This document shows, one piece after another, positions 1 through 10,175 of a DNA stretch of 64,000 nt. Source of the stretch: Roseovarius sp. ZX-A-9 (GTDB taxonomy: Bacteria > Pseudomonadota > Alphaproteobacteria > Rhodobacterales > Rhodobacteraceae); contig NZ_JAPWHW010000005.1 in NCBI RefSeq assembly GCF_028369135.1, positions 62,001 through 126,000 of the forward strand, written 5' to 3'. The translations under genes were made by a program, and so were the position numbers. How positions within the stretch are numbered: position 1 is the first letter of the stretch; the number at the start of each line of letters is the position of its first letter. Below the pieces are notes generated by a model. That model was not told the origin of the DNA. It made no database searches and saw only the letters and a list, made by a program, of their open reading frames with translations.

Positions 1-735
1 GCGGATGATCTGAACCATCAGGACTTGCGCCGCCGCCGTGGGCAACGCCCCGAGATAGACAAGCGCCAGAAGACTACTCATCGACACGTCACTCGGGATC
101 CCCTCGACCATCAGCGCGAAGGGAACGACAAAAACCGCCGCAATGCTCAGTGCTGCCGCCGAAAGCGAGATCATGTCGACATCCGGGCACAGCCGCATGA
201 CGATCGCACCGACCGCATAACAGAGCGACGCCACCACGCAGGCGATACGTGCGATGCTCTCGAACTCCCCGCCGGTCACAGCAAAGGCTGCCGGACCGAT
301 CAGCACAAACACCCCGCAGGTGCCGATTGTAAAGCCGATGAACCTGCGCAGGTTCATCTGTTCGCCCGGTACCAGCCAATGCGCGAGAGGCAGGATCAGA
401 AGCGGCACCACCGCCATGCAGACCCCGGCAAAGCCGGACGCGACGAACTGTTGGCTCCAGCTGAGCAGGAAGAAAGGCAATGCGTTGGAAAAGACACCGA
501 TCCCGACGGCGGACGCCCAGATCTTGCCCGCCTTGGGGCCGCGCAAGGCTGGCAACCCAACGCCGCGGAAATGCGCGAAAATCAGCAGCAACAGCGCCCC
601 CAGCCCGAGCCGGAAAGCCACGACTGTAAGAGGGCCAACCCCTTCGAGGGCAACGACTGTCGAAACGAACGCAGCGCCGAAAATGACCCCCAAAGTCAGA
701 AGGCGCAGCCAGTTGATCGGGGTGATATCTGTCAT
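1..735 (-). CDS. EamA/DMT-family transporter, 3' end beyond window
   Basis: An inner-membrane drug/metabolite exporter of the EamA type. Reading the minus strand from the ATG at 735 gives 245 residues without a stop to the window edge, so the C-terminus is missing. The protein opens MTDITPINWLRLLTLGVIFG and shows about seven hydrophobic segments, with EamA-like signatures such as FVSTVVALEG near residue 24 and YLGALPTAAAQ near the visible end. GGAG about 9 nt upstream supports the start. The family usually has ten helices and about 290 residues, so roughly 45 are missing. Substrate cannot be inferred. It lies downstream of ilvC beyond a strong hairpin, so it is probably a separate transcription unit. 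Confidence 0.85.
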   Translation of the reverse strand, partial: MTDITPINWLRLLTLGVIFGAAFVSTVVALEGVGPLTVVAFRLGLGALLLLIFAHFRGVGLPALRGPKAGKIWASAVGIGVFSNALPFFLLSWSQQFVASGFAGVCMAVVPLLILPLAHWLVPGEQMNLRRFIGFTIGTCGVFVLIGPAAFAVTGGEFESIARIACVVASLCYAVGAIVMRLCPDVDMISLSAAALSIAAVFVVPFALMVEGIPSDVSMSSLLALVYLGALPTAAAQVLMVQIIR

Positions 736-760
736 CGAAATGCTCCGGCGGAGAAAATGA

Positions 761-790
761 TCAGGGGCGTCCGAAACCGGACGCCCCTGA
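761..790 (-). terminator. Intrinsic terminator-like hairpin after ilvC
   Basis: A perfect 12-bp inverted repeat (761-772 with 779-790) with a 6-nt loop lies 20 bases past the ilvC stop. On the minus strand it is followed by a short T-rich stretch (TCATTTTC), so it probably ends the ilvC transcript before the DMT gene. Confidence 0.75.
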
Positions 791-810
791 TACACCCTAT
801 GGCGCGGTGA

Positions 811-1866
<1,056 letters not shown>

Positions 1867-1888
1867 CTAAACGATCCGTCACGAGAAC

Positions 1889-1898
1889 GAATGCATTC
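1889..1898. promoter_or_regulatory. Palindrome in the ilvC/Lrp divergent promoter region
   Basis: The 128-bp gap between ilvC and the first Lrp gene is AT-rich next to 1962 and holds a perfect 10-bp palindrome GAATGCATTC, flanked by GAGAAC on the left and TC on the right. Lrp/AsnC proteins bind imperfect palindromes with AT-rich centres, so this could be an operator. It does not fit a published consensus closely. Confidence 0.3.
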
Positions 1899-1961
1899 TC
1901 ATGTTGTTTCGCGGTTATTTTCCAGTATTTATAGCCAAATTCCTTATTTGATGAAAATATC

Positions 1962-2417
1962 ATGCTTGATGACACTGACCGGCGCATTCTGCGTCACTAC
2001 CAGCACGACGCAGCCCTCGGCCCGGCCGAACTGGCGGCGCGGGCCGGAGTGACGCCAGCCACCTGCGCCCGACGGCTGGAGCGGATGCAGGCGGCCGGAA
2101 TCATCCTGGGCAACCGTGCCGTGATCAATTGGCGCGCGCTGGGCTACGAGGTGGAGGTGTCGCTGCGCGTGACCCTAGACAAGACGCTGGCGCGGGCCTT
2201 TGACGAATTCATGGCAGCCGCGCGCGACGTCCCCGAAGTGGTCGAATTGCAGAGCTTCCTCGGAAGGGTTGATATCCGCCTGTCGGTCATTGCACGGGAC
2301 ATGAGCCATTATCAGCAGATCTACCGCCAGAGCATCCTCACCCTTCCGCATATCGCAGATATCGAGGCATTGATGCATGTGGCGCGGATCAAATCGAACG
2401 AGGTCTTGCCCCTGTGA
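1962..2417 (+). CDS. Lrp/AsnC-family transcriptional regulator
   Basis: A 151-aa DNA-binding regulator of the feast/famine type. Residues 1-60 form the AsnC winged helix (DDTDRRILRHYQHDAALGPA, then ELAARAGVTPATCARRLERM), and the rest is the RAM/ligand domain (LQSFLGRVDIRLSVIARDMS, IADIEALMHVARIKSNEVLPL). Length is normal for the family. It starts at the ATG at 1962, divergent from ilvC, and overlaps the next regulator by 4 bases. Candidate targets are ilvC and the downstream aminotransferase; the effector is unknown. Confidence 0.9.
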   Translation: MLDDTDRRILRHYQHDAALGPAELAARAGVTPATCARRLERMQAAGIILGNRAVINWRALGYEVEVSLRVTLDKTLARAFDEFMAAARDVPEVVELQSFLGRVDIRLSVIARDMSHYQQIYRQSILTLPHIADIEALMHVARIKSNEVLPL

Positions 2418-2872
2418 TCGAGTTGGACACCATGGACCGGCGCATCCTGCGCGCCCTGGCCGAGGACGCCACCCAAAGCACCAGTGCGCTGGGGCGCAGC
2501 ATGGGCCTGTCGCAACCTGCCACATGGCGGAGAATCAAACGTCTGCGCGAAACCGGCGTGATCGCCGGCCAGCGGCTGGAACTGGACCGGGAGCGTCTGG
2601 GGTTTGGCGTATCTGTGTTTCTGGGCGTGAAACTGGCCACCAAGGGCCGGGTCAGCCTGGAAGACTTCGAACGCGCCGTCACCGCCATCCCCGAGGTGCA
2701 GACGGTCGAGCATATTCTGGGGGTCTATGATTACCGCCTGCGGATCGTGGCGCGCGATATCGCCGATTTCGAGCGCGTGCTTCGGCGGCGAATCATGGCA
2801 CTGCCCGGCGTCGGCGACGTCGAAGCCAATGTGCTGCTGAGCGAAGAGCGCCGCCCCGGCCCGATCGGCTGA
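2414..2872 (+). CDS. Second Lrp/AsnC-family regulator, overlapping the first
   Basis: A 152-aa paralogue of the preceding gene, starting with GTG at 2414 inside GTGA, so it overlaps the upstream stop and is probably translationally coupled. The helix-turn-helix lies in residues 7-55 (MDRRILRALAEDATQSTSAL, GRSMGLSQPATWRRIKRL), the RAM domain in 65-145 (VFLGVKLATKGRVSLEDFER, VEHILGVYDYRLRIVARDIA). An internal ATG at residue 7 is an alternative start. Two Lrp genes in tandem may encode hetero-oligomers; this is inference. The 62-bp gap to the aminotransferase suggests one transcription unit. Confidence 0.9.
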   Translation: MIELDTMDRRILRALAEDATQSTSALGRSMGLSQPATWRRIKRLRETGVIAGQRLELDRERLGFGVSVFLGVKLATKGRVSLEDFERAVTAIPEVQTVEHILGVYDYRLRIVARDIADFERVLRRRIMALPGVGDVEANVLLSEERRPGPIG

Positions 2873-2952
2873 GCCTGCCCCCAAGGAATGCCTTTGCCAT
2901 TCAACGCTTGGCGCGCTAGCAAATGAATGAATGATTGAACGGAGATATGCCC

Positions 2953-4080
2953 ATGACCGCCCTTCTTGAAAATGTCGATCCCGATGGCCTTCTGGAATAT
3001 TCAGTGGTCTTCACTGACCGCTCGCTGAACCATATGTCGGGCAGCTTCCAACAGGTGATGCGCGATATCTCGGAAATGCTGAAAGACGTCTACAACGCGG
3101 ACGCGGTGGCACTGGTCCCCGGTGGCGGCAGCTACGCGATGGAGGCCGTCGCGCGCCAGTTCGGCGCCGATGCCCATGCGCTGATCGTGCGCAACGGCTG
3201 GTTCTCCTATCGCTGGACCCAGATTTTCGATGCGGGCAAGTTCACGTCCGAGGAAACCGTCTGCATGGCCCGCCAGACCGGCAACGGCGCAACTGCCCCA
3301 TTCGCGCCTGCGCCAATCGACGAGGTAACGGCCAAAATCCGCGAGGCGCGGCCCGATGTGGTCTTTGCCCCGCATGTCGAAACATCTGCCGGCCTCATTC
3401 TGCCCGACGATTACGTGACCGCATTGGCGCAGGCCGCGCATGAGGTGGGCGCGCTGATGGTGCTCGATTGCATCGCATCCGGTTGCGCATGGATCGACAT
3501 GGCGGCAACGGGCGTCGATGTCCTGATCTCGGCGCCGCAAAAGGGCTGGTCGGCTTCGCCATCGACGGGCCTGGTGATGATGTCGGCCCGCGCCCTGGAG
3601 CGGCTTGAGGCAACCACGTCGAACAGCTTTGCTCTTGATCTGAAGAAATGGCGCCAGATCATGAAAGCCTATGAAGACGGCGGACATGCCTATCATGCCA
3701 CGATGCCCACCGACGCGCTGCGGGCGTTTCGCGACACCATGCTGGAAACCAAGGAATACGGGTTCGAGCGGCTGCGCGAAGCGCAATGGGCGCTGGGCGA
3801 CGGCGTGCGCGCCATGCTGGCCGACAAGGGGCTGACCTCCGTGGCCGCCGACGGTTTCGGCGCGCCCGGTGTCGTCGTCACCTATACCGATGACCCCGAC
3901 ATTCAGAACGGCAAGAAATTCGCCGCCGAAGGGATGCAGATCGCGGCAGGTGTGCCGCTGCAGTGCAATGAGCCCGAGGGGTTTCGCACCTTCCGGCTGG
4001 GCCTTTTCGGTCTGGATAAGCTCTATGATGTGCCCGCAGCACAGGCGCGGCTCAAGGCCGTCCTGGACAAGGTTATCTGA
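2953..4080 (+). CDS. Class V PLP-dependent aminotransferase
   Basis: A fold-type I aminotransferase (alanine-glyoxylate/serine-pyruvate-like), 375 aa from the ATG at 2953. GGAG at 2941-2944 lies 8 nt ahead of this ATG, which favours it over the ATG at 2947 or the TTG at 2935. LVPGGGSYAMEAVARQFGA (about residues 54-72) is the phosphate-binding glycine-rich region, VLDCIASG (near 172) holds the Asp that contacts the pyridine nitrogen, and ISAPQKGWSASPSTGL (near 192) carries the Schiff-base lysine. It sits behind two Lrp regulators, which suggests an amino acid or amino-carboxylate substrate. The exact substrate cannot be read from the sequence. Confidence 0.85.
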   Translation: MTALLENVDPDGLLEYSVVFTDRSLNHMSGSFQQVMRDISEMLKDVYNADAVALVPGGGSYAMEAVARQFGADAHALIVRNGWFSYRWTQIFDAGKFTSEETVCMARQTGNGATAPFAPAPIDEVTAKIREARPDVVFAPHVETSAGLILPDDYVTALAQAAHEVGALMVLDCIASGCAWIDMAATGVDVLISAPQKGWSASPSTGLVMMSARALERLEATTSNSFALDLKKWRQIMKAYEDGGHAYHATMPTDALRAFRDTMLETKEYGFERLREAQWALGDGVRAMLADKGLTSVAADGFGAPGVVVTYTDDPDIQNGKKFAAEGMQIAAGVPLQCNEPEGFRTFRLGLFGLDKLYDVPAAQARLKAVLDKVI

Positions 4081-4136
4081 CCTACAATCCTACCTTCGCT
4101 TGCGGGCCGCCTTTGCGTGGCGGCCTGCAAGCCCGC

Positions 4137-5333
4137 TCAGCGGCGCATGCCGAGCCCCAGTTGCATCAACGTCTTGCGCACCGGCGCAAAGGCATGGATC
4201 GCGTTCAGCCCCAGCGCCCGCGCGTCGCGCAACGGGCGCGCACGCGCCATTGATGTTCGGTTGAGCAAGTCGATCCCCGCCACCCGCGCGCGCACCTCGC
4301 CGTGCCGCTTGCGGTGGTAGGCGTCCAACATCGCAACATCGCCCAGTGTATCAGGTGAAGCCACGGCCAGATCGCGCAGGACACGCATATCGCCCAGGCT
4401 CATGTTCAGCCCCTGCGCACCGATGGGCGGGACGACATGCGCCGCCTCTGCCACCAGCGCCACGCGTTCGGCAGCCATCCGCGCCGCGACCTGGCTGATG
4501 ATCGGCCAAACCGTGCGGCGCGAGGCCAGGGTGAGCGGGCCAAAGAGGTGGCAACTGCGCTCGCTCATCTCCGCCTCGAATGCCGGCGTCTCCAGCGCAG
4601 CGAGGCGCAATGCCTCCGGTCCGCGCTCCATCCAGACAACGGCCGAGGACGGCATGCCCTCGAAATCGGGCAGTGGCACCAGCGTGAACGGCCCGCCTGT
4701 GCGGTGAATTTCGGTCGACACGTTGCCATGCGGGATCGGGTGAGACACGGCAAAGGCCAGCGCCTTTTGCCCGTAGCGGGTCACCTTGGTTGCAATCCCC
4801 GCGGCTTCGCGCATGGGCGATCCGCGCCCATCCGCGGCGATCACCAGACGGGCGCGCACGGCGCTGCCATCGCTGAGCCGCACCCGCGCTTCGCTCTCGC
4901 GCGTCAGCAGTTCCGCCGTACCGGTGCCGGGACGGAATTCGACCGACGGCAGGCTGTCCAGATGCGCTGTCATTTCGCGCCTGAGCAGCCAATTGGGCAG
5001 ATTCCAGCCAAACGGCGCGTCCGACAGTTCCGACGCTTCGAAATCGCGGACCGAGCGCGGCGCGGCCAAGTCGCCACCCGCATCGACGATGCGCATGATC
5101 TCGAGCGGGGCCGCGTGATCCGCCAGCCGCGCCCAAAGCCCGGCCTCTTCCAGCAATATCCGCGCCGGTTGCAGAAACGCGGTGCTGCGCAAATCGGCCC
5201 CTTCAGCATCTCGGGCGGTGACCGGCGGGGACGGATCGACACAGATGACCGAAAACCCGGCACTGCCGAACACCGCCGCAGCCGTCAGCCCGGCGACCCC
5301 GCCCCCCGAAATCAGGATATCCACATCTGTCAT
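4137..5333 (-). CDS. UbiH/UbiF/COQ6-type FAD monooxygenase
   Basis: A flavin-dependent aromatic hydroxylase, probably acting on ubiquinone precursors. The 398-aa reading starts at the ATG at 5333 (MTDVDILISGGGVAGLTAAA), preceded by AGGAAAGGG; longer in-frame extensions are not family-like. The dinucleotide motif GGGVAG lies at residues 10-15, the DG motif VIAADGRGSPM near 160, and the second FAD motif AAHVVPPIGAQGLNMSLGD near 290. Length matches UbiH-family proteins. Which ring position it hydroxylates is not decidable; several paralogues are common in this order. A small membrane protein gene lies just upstream on the same strand. Confidence 0.85.
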   Translation of the reverse strand: MTDVDILISGGGVAGLTAAAVFGSAGFSVICVDPSPPVTARDAEGADLRSTAFLQPARILLEEAGLWARLADHAAPLEIMRIVDAGGDLAAPRSVRDFEASELSDAPFGWNLPNWLLRREMTAHLDSLPSVEFRPGTGTAELLTRESEARVRLSDGSAVRARLVIAADGRGSPMREAAGIATKVTRYGQKALAFAVSHPIPHGNVSTEIHRTGGPFTLVPLPDFEGMPSSAVVWMERGPEALRLAALETPAFEAEMSERSCHLFGPLTLASRRTVWPIISQVAARMAAERVALVAEAAHVVPPIGAQGLNMSLGDMRVLRDLAVASPDTLGDVAMLDAYHRKRHGEVRARVAGIDLLNRTSMARARPLRDARALGLNAIHAFAPVRKTLMQLGLGMRR

Positions 5334-5395
5334 GATTGCCGCCCTTTCCTGCCCGTCAGAATATCCGCCGCGCCCAGTGGGCGCCAGCCCTTGCG

Positions 5396-5614
5396 CTACC
5401 GGCCCACCGTGAGCAGAAGCAGACAGGCAAAAACCACAGGCACCGTGCAGAGTGCCGGAATATAAAGCCCCGGCAGACCCCATATTGCCACGGCCACGCC
5501 CCAGGCAACAAGCGCCAGCAGCACCGTTATCAGGATCGCGGTGACCTGCTGGGCTTCGGTCAGTTTCTCGCGTGAATGCGCGGCGGCGCGGGTGGTGTTA
5601 TCTGCAAGCGTCAT
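5396..5614 (-). CDS. Small two-helix membrane protein
   Basis: A 72-aa protein from the ATG at 5614, chosen because AGGAG lies 10 nt ahead; an upstream ATG at 5638 would add eight residues. It has two hydrophobic segments (about residues 23-42, AILITVLLALVAWGVAVAIW, and 46-69), consistent with a small inner-membrane protein. No family is recognised. It lies 62 bases upstream of the UbiH-type gene in the same direction and may be cotranscribed. Confidence 0.65.
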   Translation of the reverse strand: MTLADNTTRAAAHSREKLTEAQQVTAILITVLLALVAWGVAVAIWGLPGLYIPALCTVPVVFACLLLLTVGR

Positions 5615-5745
5615 GTCCGGTCGGCTCCTTTCTGCCATTCTTCCTCAACCCTTCCAGATAGGATGCGCACGTCCAAAGGACAGCACCGGAGGCGCGCGCG
5701 AATTGCCGCAGTCCGCGTCAGATCTGTCGCATCAAGTTGGCCGGG

Positions 5746-6390
5746 TCAGGTCAGCCGCGCCAGAAACCCGCCTAGGTCGTCGGTATGGTGGTGAATGTGG
5801 GGGGCGGGCTGCGGCGCGGGGGCCACATGCACGGTGCGCAGGCCCATTTGGTGCGGCACCTCCAGATTGCGCGCGTCGTCCTCGAACATCGCCGCGCAGT
5901 CTGGGGTCAGCCCGTCTGTGGCAAACACCATGTCAAAGGCGCCGCGTTCCGGCTTGGGCAGGAACCCGGCGTGTTCGACGCCGTAAATCGCATCAAAACT
6001 GCCTGCGAGGCCGCGCGCGGCGATCACCCGCTCGGCATAGGGCGCGCTACCGTTGGTATAGACGATCTTGCGCCCTGGCAGCGCAGCGATCTGCGCGCGC
6101 AGATGGGTATCCGGCTCCAGCTGATCCAGCGATATGTCGTGCACATCGGTCAGGTATGGCCCCGGATCTATATCGTGCTCGCGCATCAGCCCCGCGAGCG
6201 TGGTCCCGTGGGTAAGCCAATAGTGGCGGCGCAGGCGGTCAGCCTCGGCATGGGACACACCCAGCGCGGTCATGACAAAGTTGGTCATCCTCACCTCAAT
6301 CTGATCGAAAAGACGGGCCTGCGGCGGGTAGAGCGTGTTGTCCAGATCGAACACCCAGGCGCTGACATGAGAGAAGGATTGCTTTGGCAT
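5746..6390 (-). CDS. HAD-superfamily pyrimidine 5'-nucleotidase
   Basis: A cytosolic phosphatase of the HAD superfamily, pyrimidine 5'-nucleotidase (SDT1-like) subgroup, 214 aa. Motif I is WVFDLDNTLYPP (residues 12-23, Asp15 nucleophile and Asp17 acid/base), motif II is IVYTNGS (near 109), motif III the lysine in GFLPKPERGAF, and motif IV FEDDARNLEVP (near 168). The helical cap insert after motif I fits subclass C1. It probably dephosphorylates UMP/CMP or related nucleotides. The His-rich tail (PHIHHHTDD) is unusual and could bind metal, which is speculation. Confidence 0.85.
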   Translation of the reverse strand: MPKQSFSHVSAWVFDLDNTLYPPQARLFDQIEVRMTNFVMTALGVSHAEADRLRRHYWLTHGTTLAGLMREHDIDPGPYLTDVHDISLDQLEPDTHLRAQIAALPGRKIVYTNGSAPYAERVIAARGLAGSFDAIYGVEHAGFLPKPERGAFDMVFATDGLTPDCAAMFEDDARNLEVPHQMGLRTVHVAPAPQPAPHIHHHTDDLGGFLARLT

Positions 6391-6500
6391 GGGATGGATT
6401 TAGCCCTCAGCAGTGGCGTTGACAATGCACGCGGGGTTGATTGCGTGGGCGGCAGGCGCGTACTGTCTCTCCCAGTATGCTGCGCAATCGAAAGAGTCCC

Positions 6501-7145
6501 ATGAAACCTGCCCCAACCGACGCCTATTCGCTCATTCTGGAGGCGATTGATGTCGGGGTGTACAAGCCCGGCGATCGCCTCGTCGAAAGTGACCTTGCGG
6601 AGCGGCTGGGCGTGTCGCGCACGCCCGTTCGCGAGGCCCTGCAACGGCTTGAAACACAATCGCTTCTGACGCGGGACGGGCGCAGCCTGATCGTGTCCTC
6701 ACTCGATCACAATCAAATGGCCGAGCTCTACGTGGTGCGCGCCGAACTGGAAGGGCTGGCCGCCAGCCTTGCCGCACGCCACGCCACCGAAGAGGAAGTA
6801 CGCGTGCTACGCGACATGGTCGAAAAGGACCGGACGCTGGTCGGTGATCCCGGCGCGATGGCCCGTGCGAACCGGCGGTTTCACAAGCAGATACACCTGG
6901 CCTCGCATAACCAGTTCCTGATGCAGCAACTCGACCTCGTACATCGGTCGATGGCCCTGATGGCCACAACGTCGCTGGCCGCTGTGGGGCGCGATGCGGC
7001 GGCCATAGATGAACACGACGCGATCGTGCGCGCCATCGAGACACACGACACCAACGCCGCGCGCGAAGCTTTGCGCGCGCATATCTCAAAAGCGTTCGTG
7101 ACGCGCCTCAAGCTGGACTCCGGCGAGATCGAATCCACGATCTGA
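6501..7145 (+). CDS. GntR-family regulator with FCD domain (FadR subfamily)
   Basis: A 214-aa transcriptional regulator from the ATG at 6501. Residues 5-65 are the GntR winged helix (YKPGDRLVESDLAERLGVSR, TPVREALQRLE). Residues 75-205 form the helical FCD ligand domain, with metal-binding-type positions in NRRFHKQIHLASHN and EHDAIVRAIETHD. Members of this subfamily sense carboxylic acids or sugar acids. It diverges from the HAD gene and its last 60 bases overlap, tail to tail, the 3' end of the glycosyltransferase locus. Confidence 0.9.
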   Translation: MKPAPTDAYSLILEAIDVGVYKPGDRLVESDLAERLGVSRTPVREALQRLETQSLLTRDGRSLIVSSLDHNQMAELYVVRAELEGLAASLAARHATEEEVRVLRDMVEKDRTLVGDPGAMARANRRFHKQIHLASHNQFLMQQLDLVHRSMALMATTSLAAVGRDAAAIDEHDAIVRAIETHDTNAAREALRAHISKAFVTRLKLDSGEIESTI

Positions 7146-9041
7146 CTCGGGAAATTCTGCGCGCTTGCCTGCCGTCGCGCCAACCAGTGAGTGACCGTGG
7201 CTCGTCTTGTCCCAGAAAAACGGCGCAAAGATCAGCTCGTAAAGCGCCTTGTACGCTGCAACGGTCCCGAGCGGCGTGCAGAAATGCATGGTCGGCGCCC
7301 AGGGAATGAGGTGCCGGTGATACCGCCCTGAAACCGCGACAACATAAATCGCGATATTCAGCAATTCGACTGCCAGAAAGAGCCGACCCAGCATGATCAA
7401 CACATCGCGTGAAATCAACGGGTCCAGCGGATGCGGCAACCCCAGCAGGATCAGCCAGAACGACCACAGGAACGGCGCCAGAAAAAACTGCGACAAGGCC
7501 GTGATGAAATGCGCCTGAAAGCCCCAGAACTTCAGCGCCCCCAGTTGCCGGTAGAACTGCATGGGCCTGCGCATATGCACCAGATATGTGGTCATGTACC
7601 CCTTGAGCCAGCGCGAGCGCTGCTTGATCCACGGCCAAATACGGCAATTTGCCTCTTCGCCAGTAACGGTGCCGATCATTTCGGTCCGGTAGCCATGCCG
7701 CGCCAGGCGAAAGCCTAGATCAGCATCCTCGGTCACGTTATGGGCATCCCATCCGCCCAGCTCTTCCAGCGCGGGACGCCGAAAGTAGAGGGTCGTCCCG
7801 CTCAGCGGAATGGCCAGGCCAAGCCGGGCGAGTCCCGGCAGCATGACCCGGAACCAGGCTGCAAATTCAATGGTGAAACATCGCGCCAGCCAGTTCTGAC
7901 GCGGATTGTAGTAGTCGAGGCTTCCCTGAAGGCACACGACCTCGGGCGGGGCGGCCTGAAACCGGCGCGCCACTTGCGTGATCTGGTCAGGATCGGGTGA
8001 ATCCTCTGCATCGAATATTCCGATGATGTCGCCTTCGCAGAAATCCAGTGCGTAGTTCATCGCGCGCGGCTTCGTGCGCGGTTGCCCTTCCGGCACGATC
8101 ACCGCGCGCATCTAGGGCGGCAGGTCGATCTCGGCCAGTGTCTGCCGGGTCATGGTGTCGCTTTCCTCGAGCACCAGAATTACGTCGAGCAGGCATTTGG
8201 GATAGGTCAGCCGCGACAGCCGGGTCACTAGGGCATGCGCGATCTCGGTTTCACGAAAGAGCGGGACCAGCACCGATACCTTTGGCAATTTCTGGGTGGG
8301 CGACGGCGCCGGTGCCTTGTCCTCGACCGGGCCAAGCGTCATGCGCGCGACAAAGGCCGCCATGCGCAATGCGAAGGAAACGATCAGTGTCAGTGCCGCC
8401 CATCCAGCGAAAGCTACAAAGACAGCAGTCGGAAAGAGCAGCGTCAGCACAAGGCAAAGCGTCATCGCGCCCAGTGTCACCGCAAGCCGCCGGTGCGGGC
8501 AGGCACGCCAGGTGCGGAAACTTTCAGCCTCTGGCACGCGGGCTTGCGCCGCCTGTGTCAACGCCGCGCGATTGAGGTTCGCCACCTGGTTCTGAATGTC
8601 GCGCCGAGGTGCAATGACAACCGGCAGGCGCAAAATGCTTTCTGGCAACGTCCCTTCGAGCGCGCGCAGCGCATCCGGCGAGGCCACCGCCAGGGCCTGT
8701 GCCCCCCCTGCCCGCGTGACCGGCACCGCCGCGTGCTTGATCAACAGACGCGGATCAACGCCGGGTAGGGCAGTGGCCCCGGCCGACAGTTCGGCGGTGC
8801 CGATCACATCGGCCTTGGCCCGGCGGGCCTGCGCCACAAGCAGATCGGCCGGGTCGGCCAATCCTTCTGTTTCCAGCACCTTTTCAAGCGAGGCATCACA
8901 ATGGTTCTGAACCAACTGCGCCAGTGCGGCATCGGCCCGGCTGATACTGCCAGCAGGCACAAGATCAAGCCCCAGATCATCGAGTGCCCCGGCAGAATTC
9001 AGTGACTGCGCGTCCAGCTGCCGTAATTCTGAAATGCCCAT
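7086..9041 (-). pseudogene. Family 2 glycosyltransferase interrupted by an in-frame TAG
   Basis: A membrane glycosyltransferase whose single reading frame runs from the ATG at 9041 (SD-like GAGGG upstream) to 7086, broken only by TAG at 8112-8114. The first part (309 aa) has an MshEN-like N-terminal region, two membrane segments near residues 205-255 and the start of the GT2 fold (LPKVSVLVPLFRETEIAHAL). After the TAG the frame restarts with ATG CGC and holds the catalytic residues: DAEDSPDPDQ, NVTEDADLGFRLARHG and QRSRWLKGYM, then C-terminal membrane helices. Relatives are expected to have a Trp codon (TGG) at the stop, so one G-to-A change would explain it. Either a recent pseudogene or two separately made halves; the last 60 bases overlap the GntR gene. 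Confidence 0.8.
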
Positions 9042-9146
9042 AAGATAACCCTCACCTCTTGGGATATCGACGAGCTTCATCCATTTCAGTTAATGAGGCG
9101 TAAACGAGAGGTTAACGAAGGATTAACGCGATTGACCGCGAACGTC

Positions 9147-10175
9147 TTACCCCTGGTCGAACTTTAGCAGATCGACCTTCTTGCGCGCCCGCATGCGCGA
9201 CGGTGTGACACCGTATTCATCCGCGACCGCCTTGGCCATCGTGCTGCGCGACCCGAACCCCGTCGCCAGCGCCACATCCATTAGCGGCATCAGCGTCGTT
9301 TCGATCAGTACACGGGCCTGCTTGACACGCAGACGCTTGTAAAAGCGAGCCGGCGTTTCATCGAATACCTCGCGAAAGACCCGCTCCAGGTGACGTGTCG
9401 AAATACCGACCATTTCCGTCACTTCGCTCATCGACAGCGGCTCGGCCAGGTTGGCCTCCATCAGACGGATCGCGTCCGAAACCCGCTCGTCGAACAATGC
9501 CTCGCTGCCCGCAGCGCCGCGCGGTTGTTCGGCGTCCGTCTTGCGGATCGTCGGCAAGAGCAGCTGATTGCCGATCTCGGCCAGTTGCGACGCCTCCAGA
9601 AAGGGCGCGATCAGCCCGATCACCAACTCGGCCGTGGCGCCCGCCCCCGCCGCTGTCAGAATACCGTCGCTGTTTTCACAGAGCCGTTCAGTCAGGCCGG
9701 GATGGTGCCCCTCTTCGTGCAGGACCGAGATATCGCGCCAATGCGTCGTCACCTTGCCCGCTGGCGATCTGGTCGCCCGGATAAACGCCGTCGCTGCGTC
9801 TGAAAGAAGCACGACCGGCGCCGCGAGCCGCTGCATCGCGCGCGCGCGGCGAGGCCAGTCGGCATGCTTGGCCCGCGGTCCGCCCAGAACCACCATGATG
9901 TCCGAAAACGCGTGTTCATGCACTGCGGGTTCTGCCCGGACCAGCAGGGCGGTATTGCCTTGAACGATCCCTGGAGTGTCAGAGACGATGCGCCAGTTGA
10001 ACGCCTCTCGCGACAGGATGGAATTGGCAATGGCCAGCGTATTGGTGATAGCGGCGAATTCCAACTCGGAGAACCCGCGATGCACGAAGATCTCGAATGC
10101 CCGGCACACCGGCGCATCGCCGCTGCGAATCCCGAAGCCGCCGAGGGGTTTTATCGCCGCATCCGGCCGTCCCAT
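9147..10175 (-). CDS. GlxA-type AraC-family regulator (DJ-1/PfpI domain plus HTH)
   Basis: A 342-aa regulator from the ATG at 10175, supported by GGAGG just upstream. The N-terminal two thirds resemble the DJ-1/PfpI amidotransferase-like sensor domain (FSELEFAAITNTLAIANSIL, DIMVVLGGP, VVLLSDAATAFIRA). The C-terminal 100 residues are a double HTH of the AraC/XylS type (LSMSEVTEMVGISTRHLERV; LMPLMDVALATGFGSRSTMA). This architecture is used by regulators of choline, carnitine and glycine-betaine catabolism (GbdR, CdhR, ArgR). No catabolic genes for such compounds are adjacent, so the target is unknown. Confidence 0.88.
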   Translation of the reverse strand: MGRPDAAIKPLGGFGIRSGDAPVCRAFEIFVHRGFSELEFAAITNTLAIANSILSREAFNWRIVSDTPGIVQGNTALLVRAEPAVHEHAFSDIMVVLGGPRAKHADWPRRARAMQRLAAPVVLLSDAATAFIRATRSPAGKVTTHWRDISVLHEEGHHPGLTERLCENSDGILTAAGAGATAELVIGLIAPFLEASQLAEIGNQLLLPTIRKTDAEQPRGAAGSEALFDERVSDAIRLMEANLAEPLSMSEVTEMVGISTRHLERVFREVFDETPARFYKRLRVKQARVLIETTLMPLMDVALATGFGSRSTMAKAVADEYGVTPSRMRARKKVDLLKFDQG

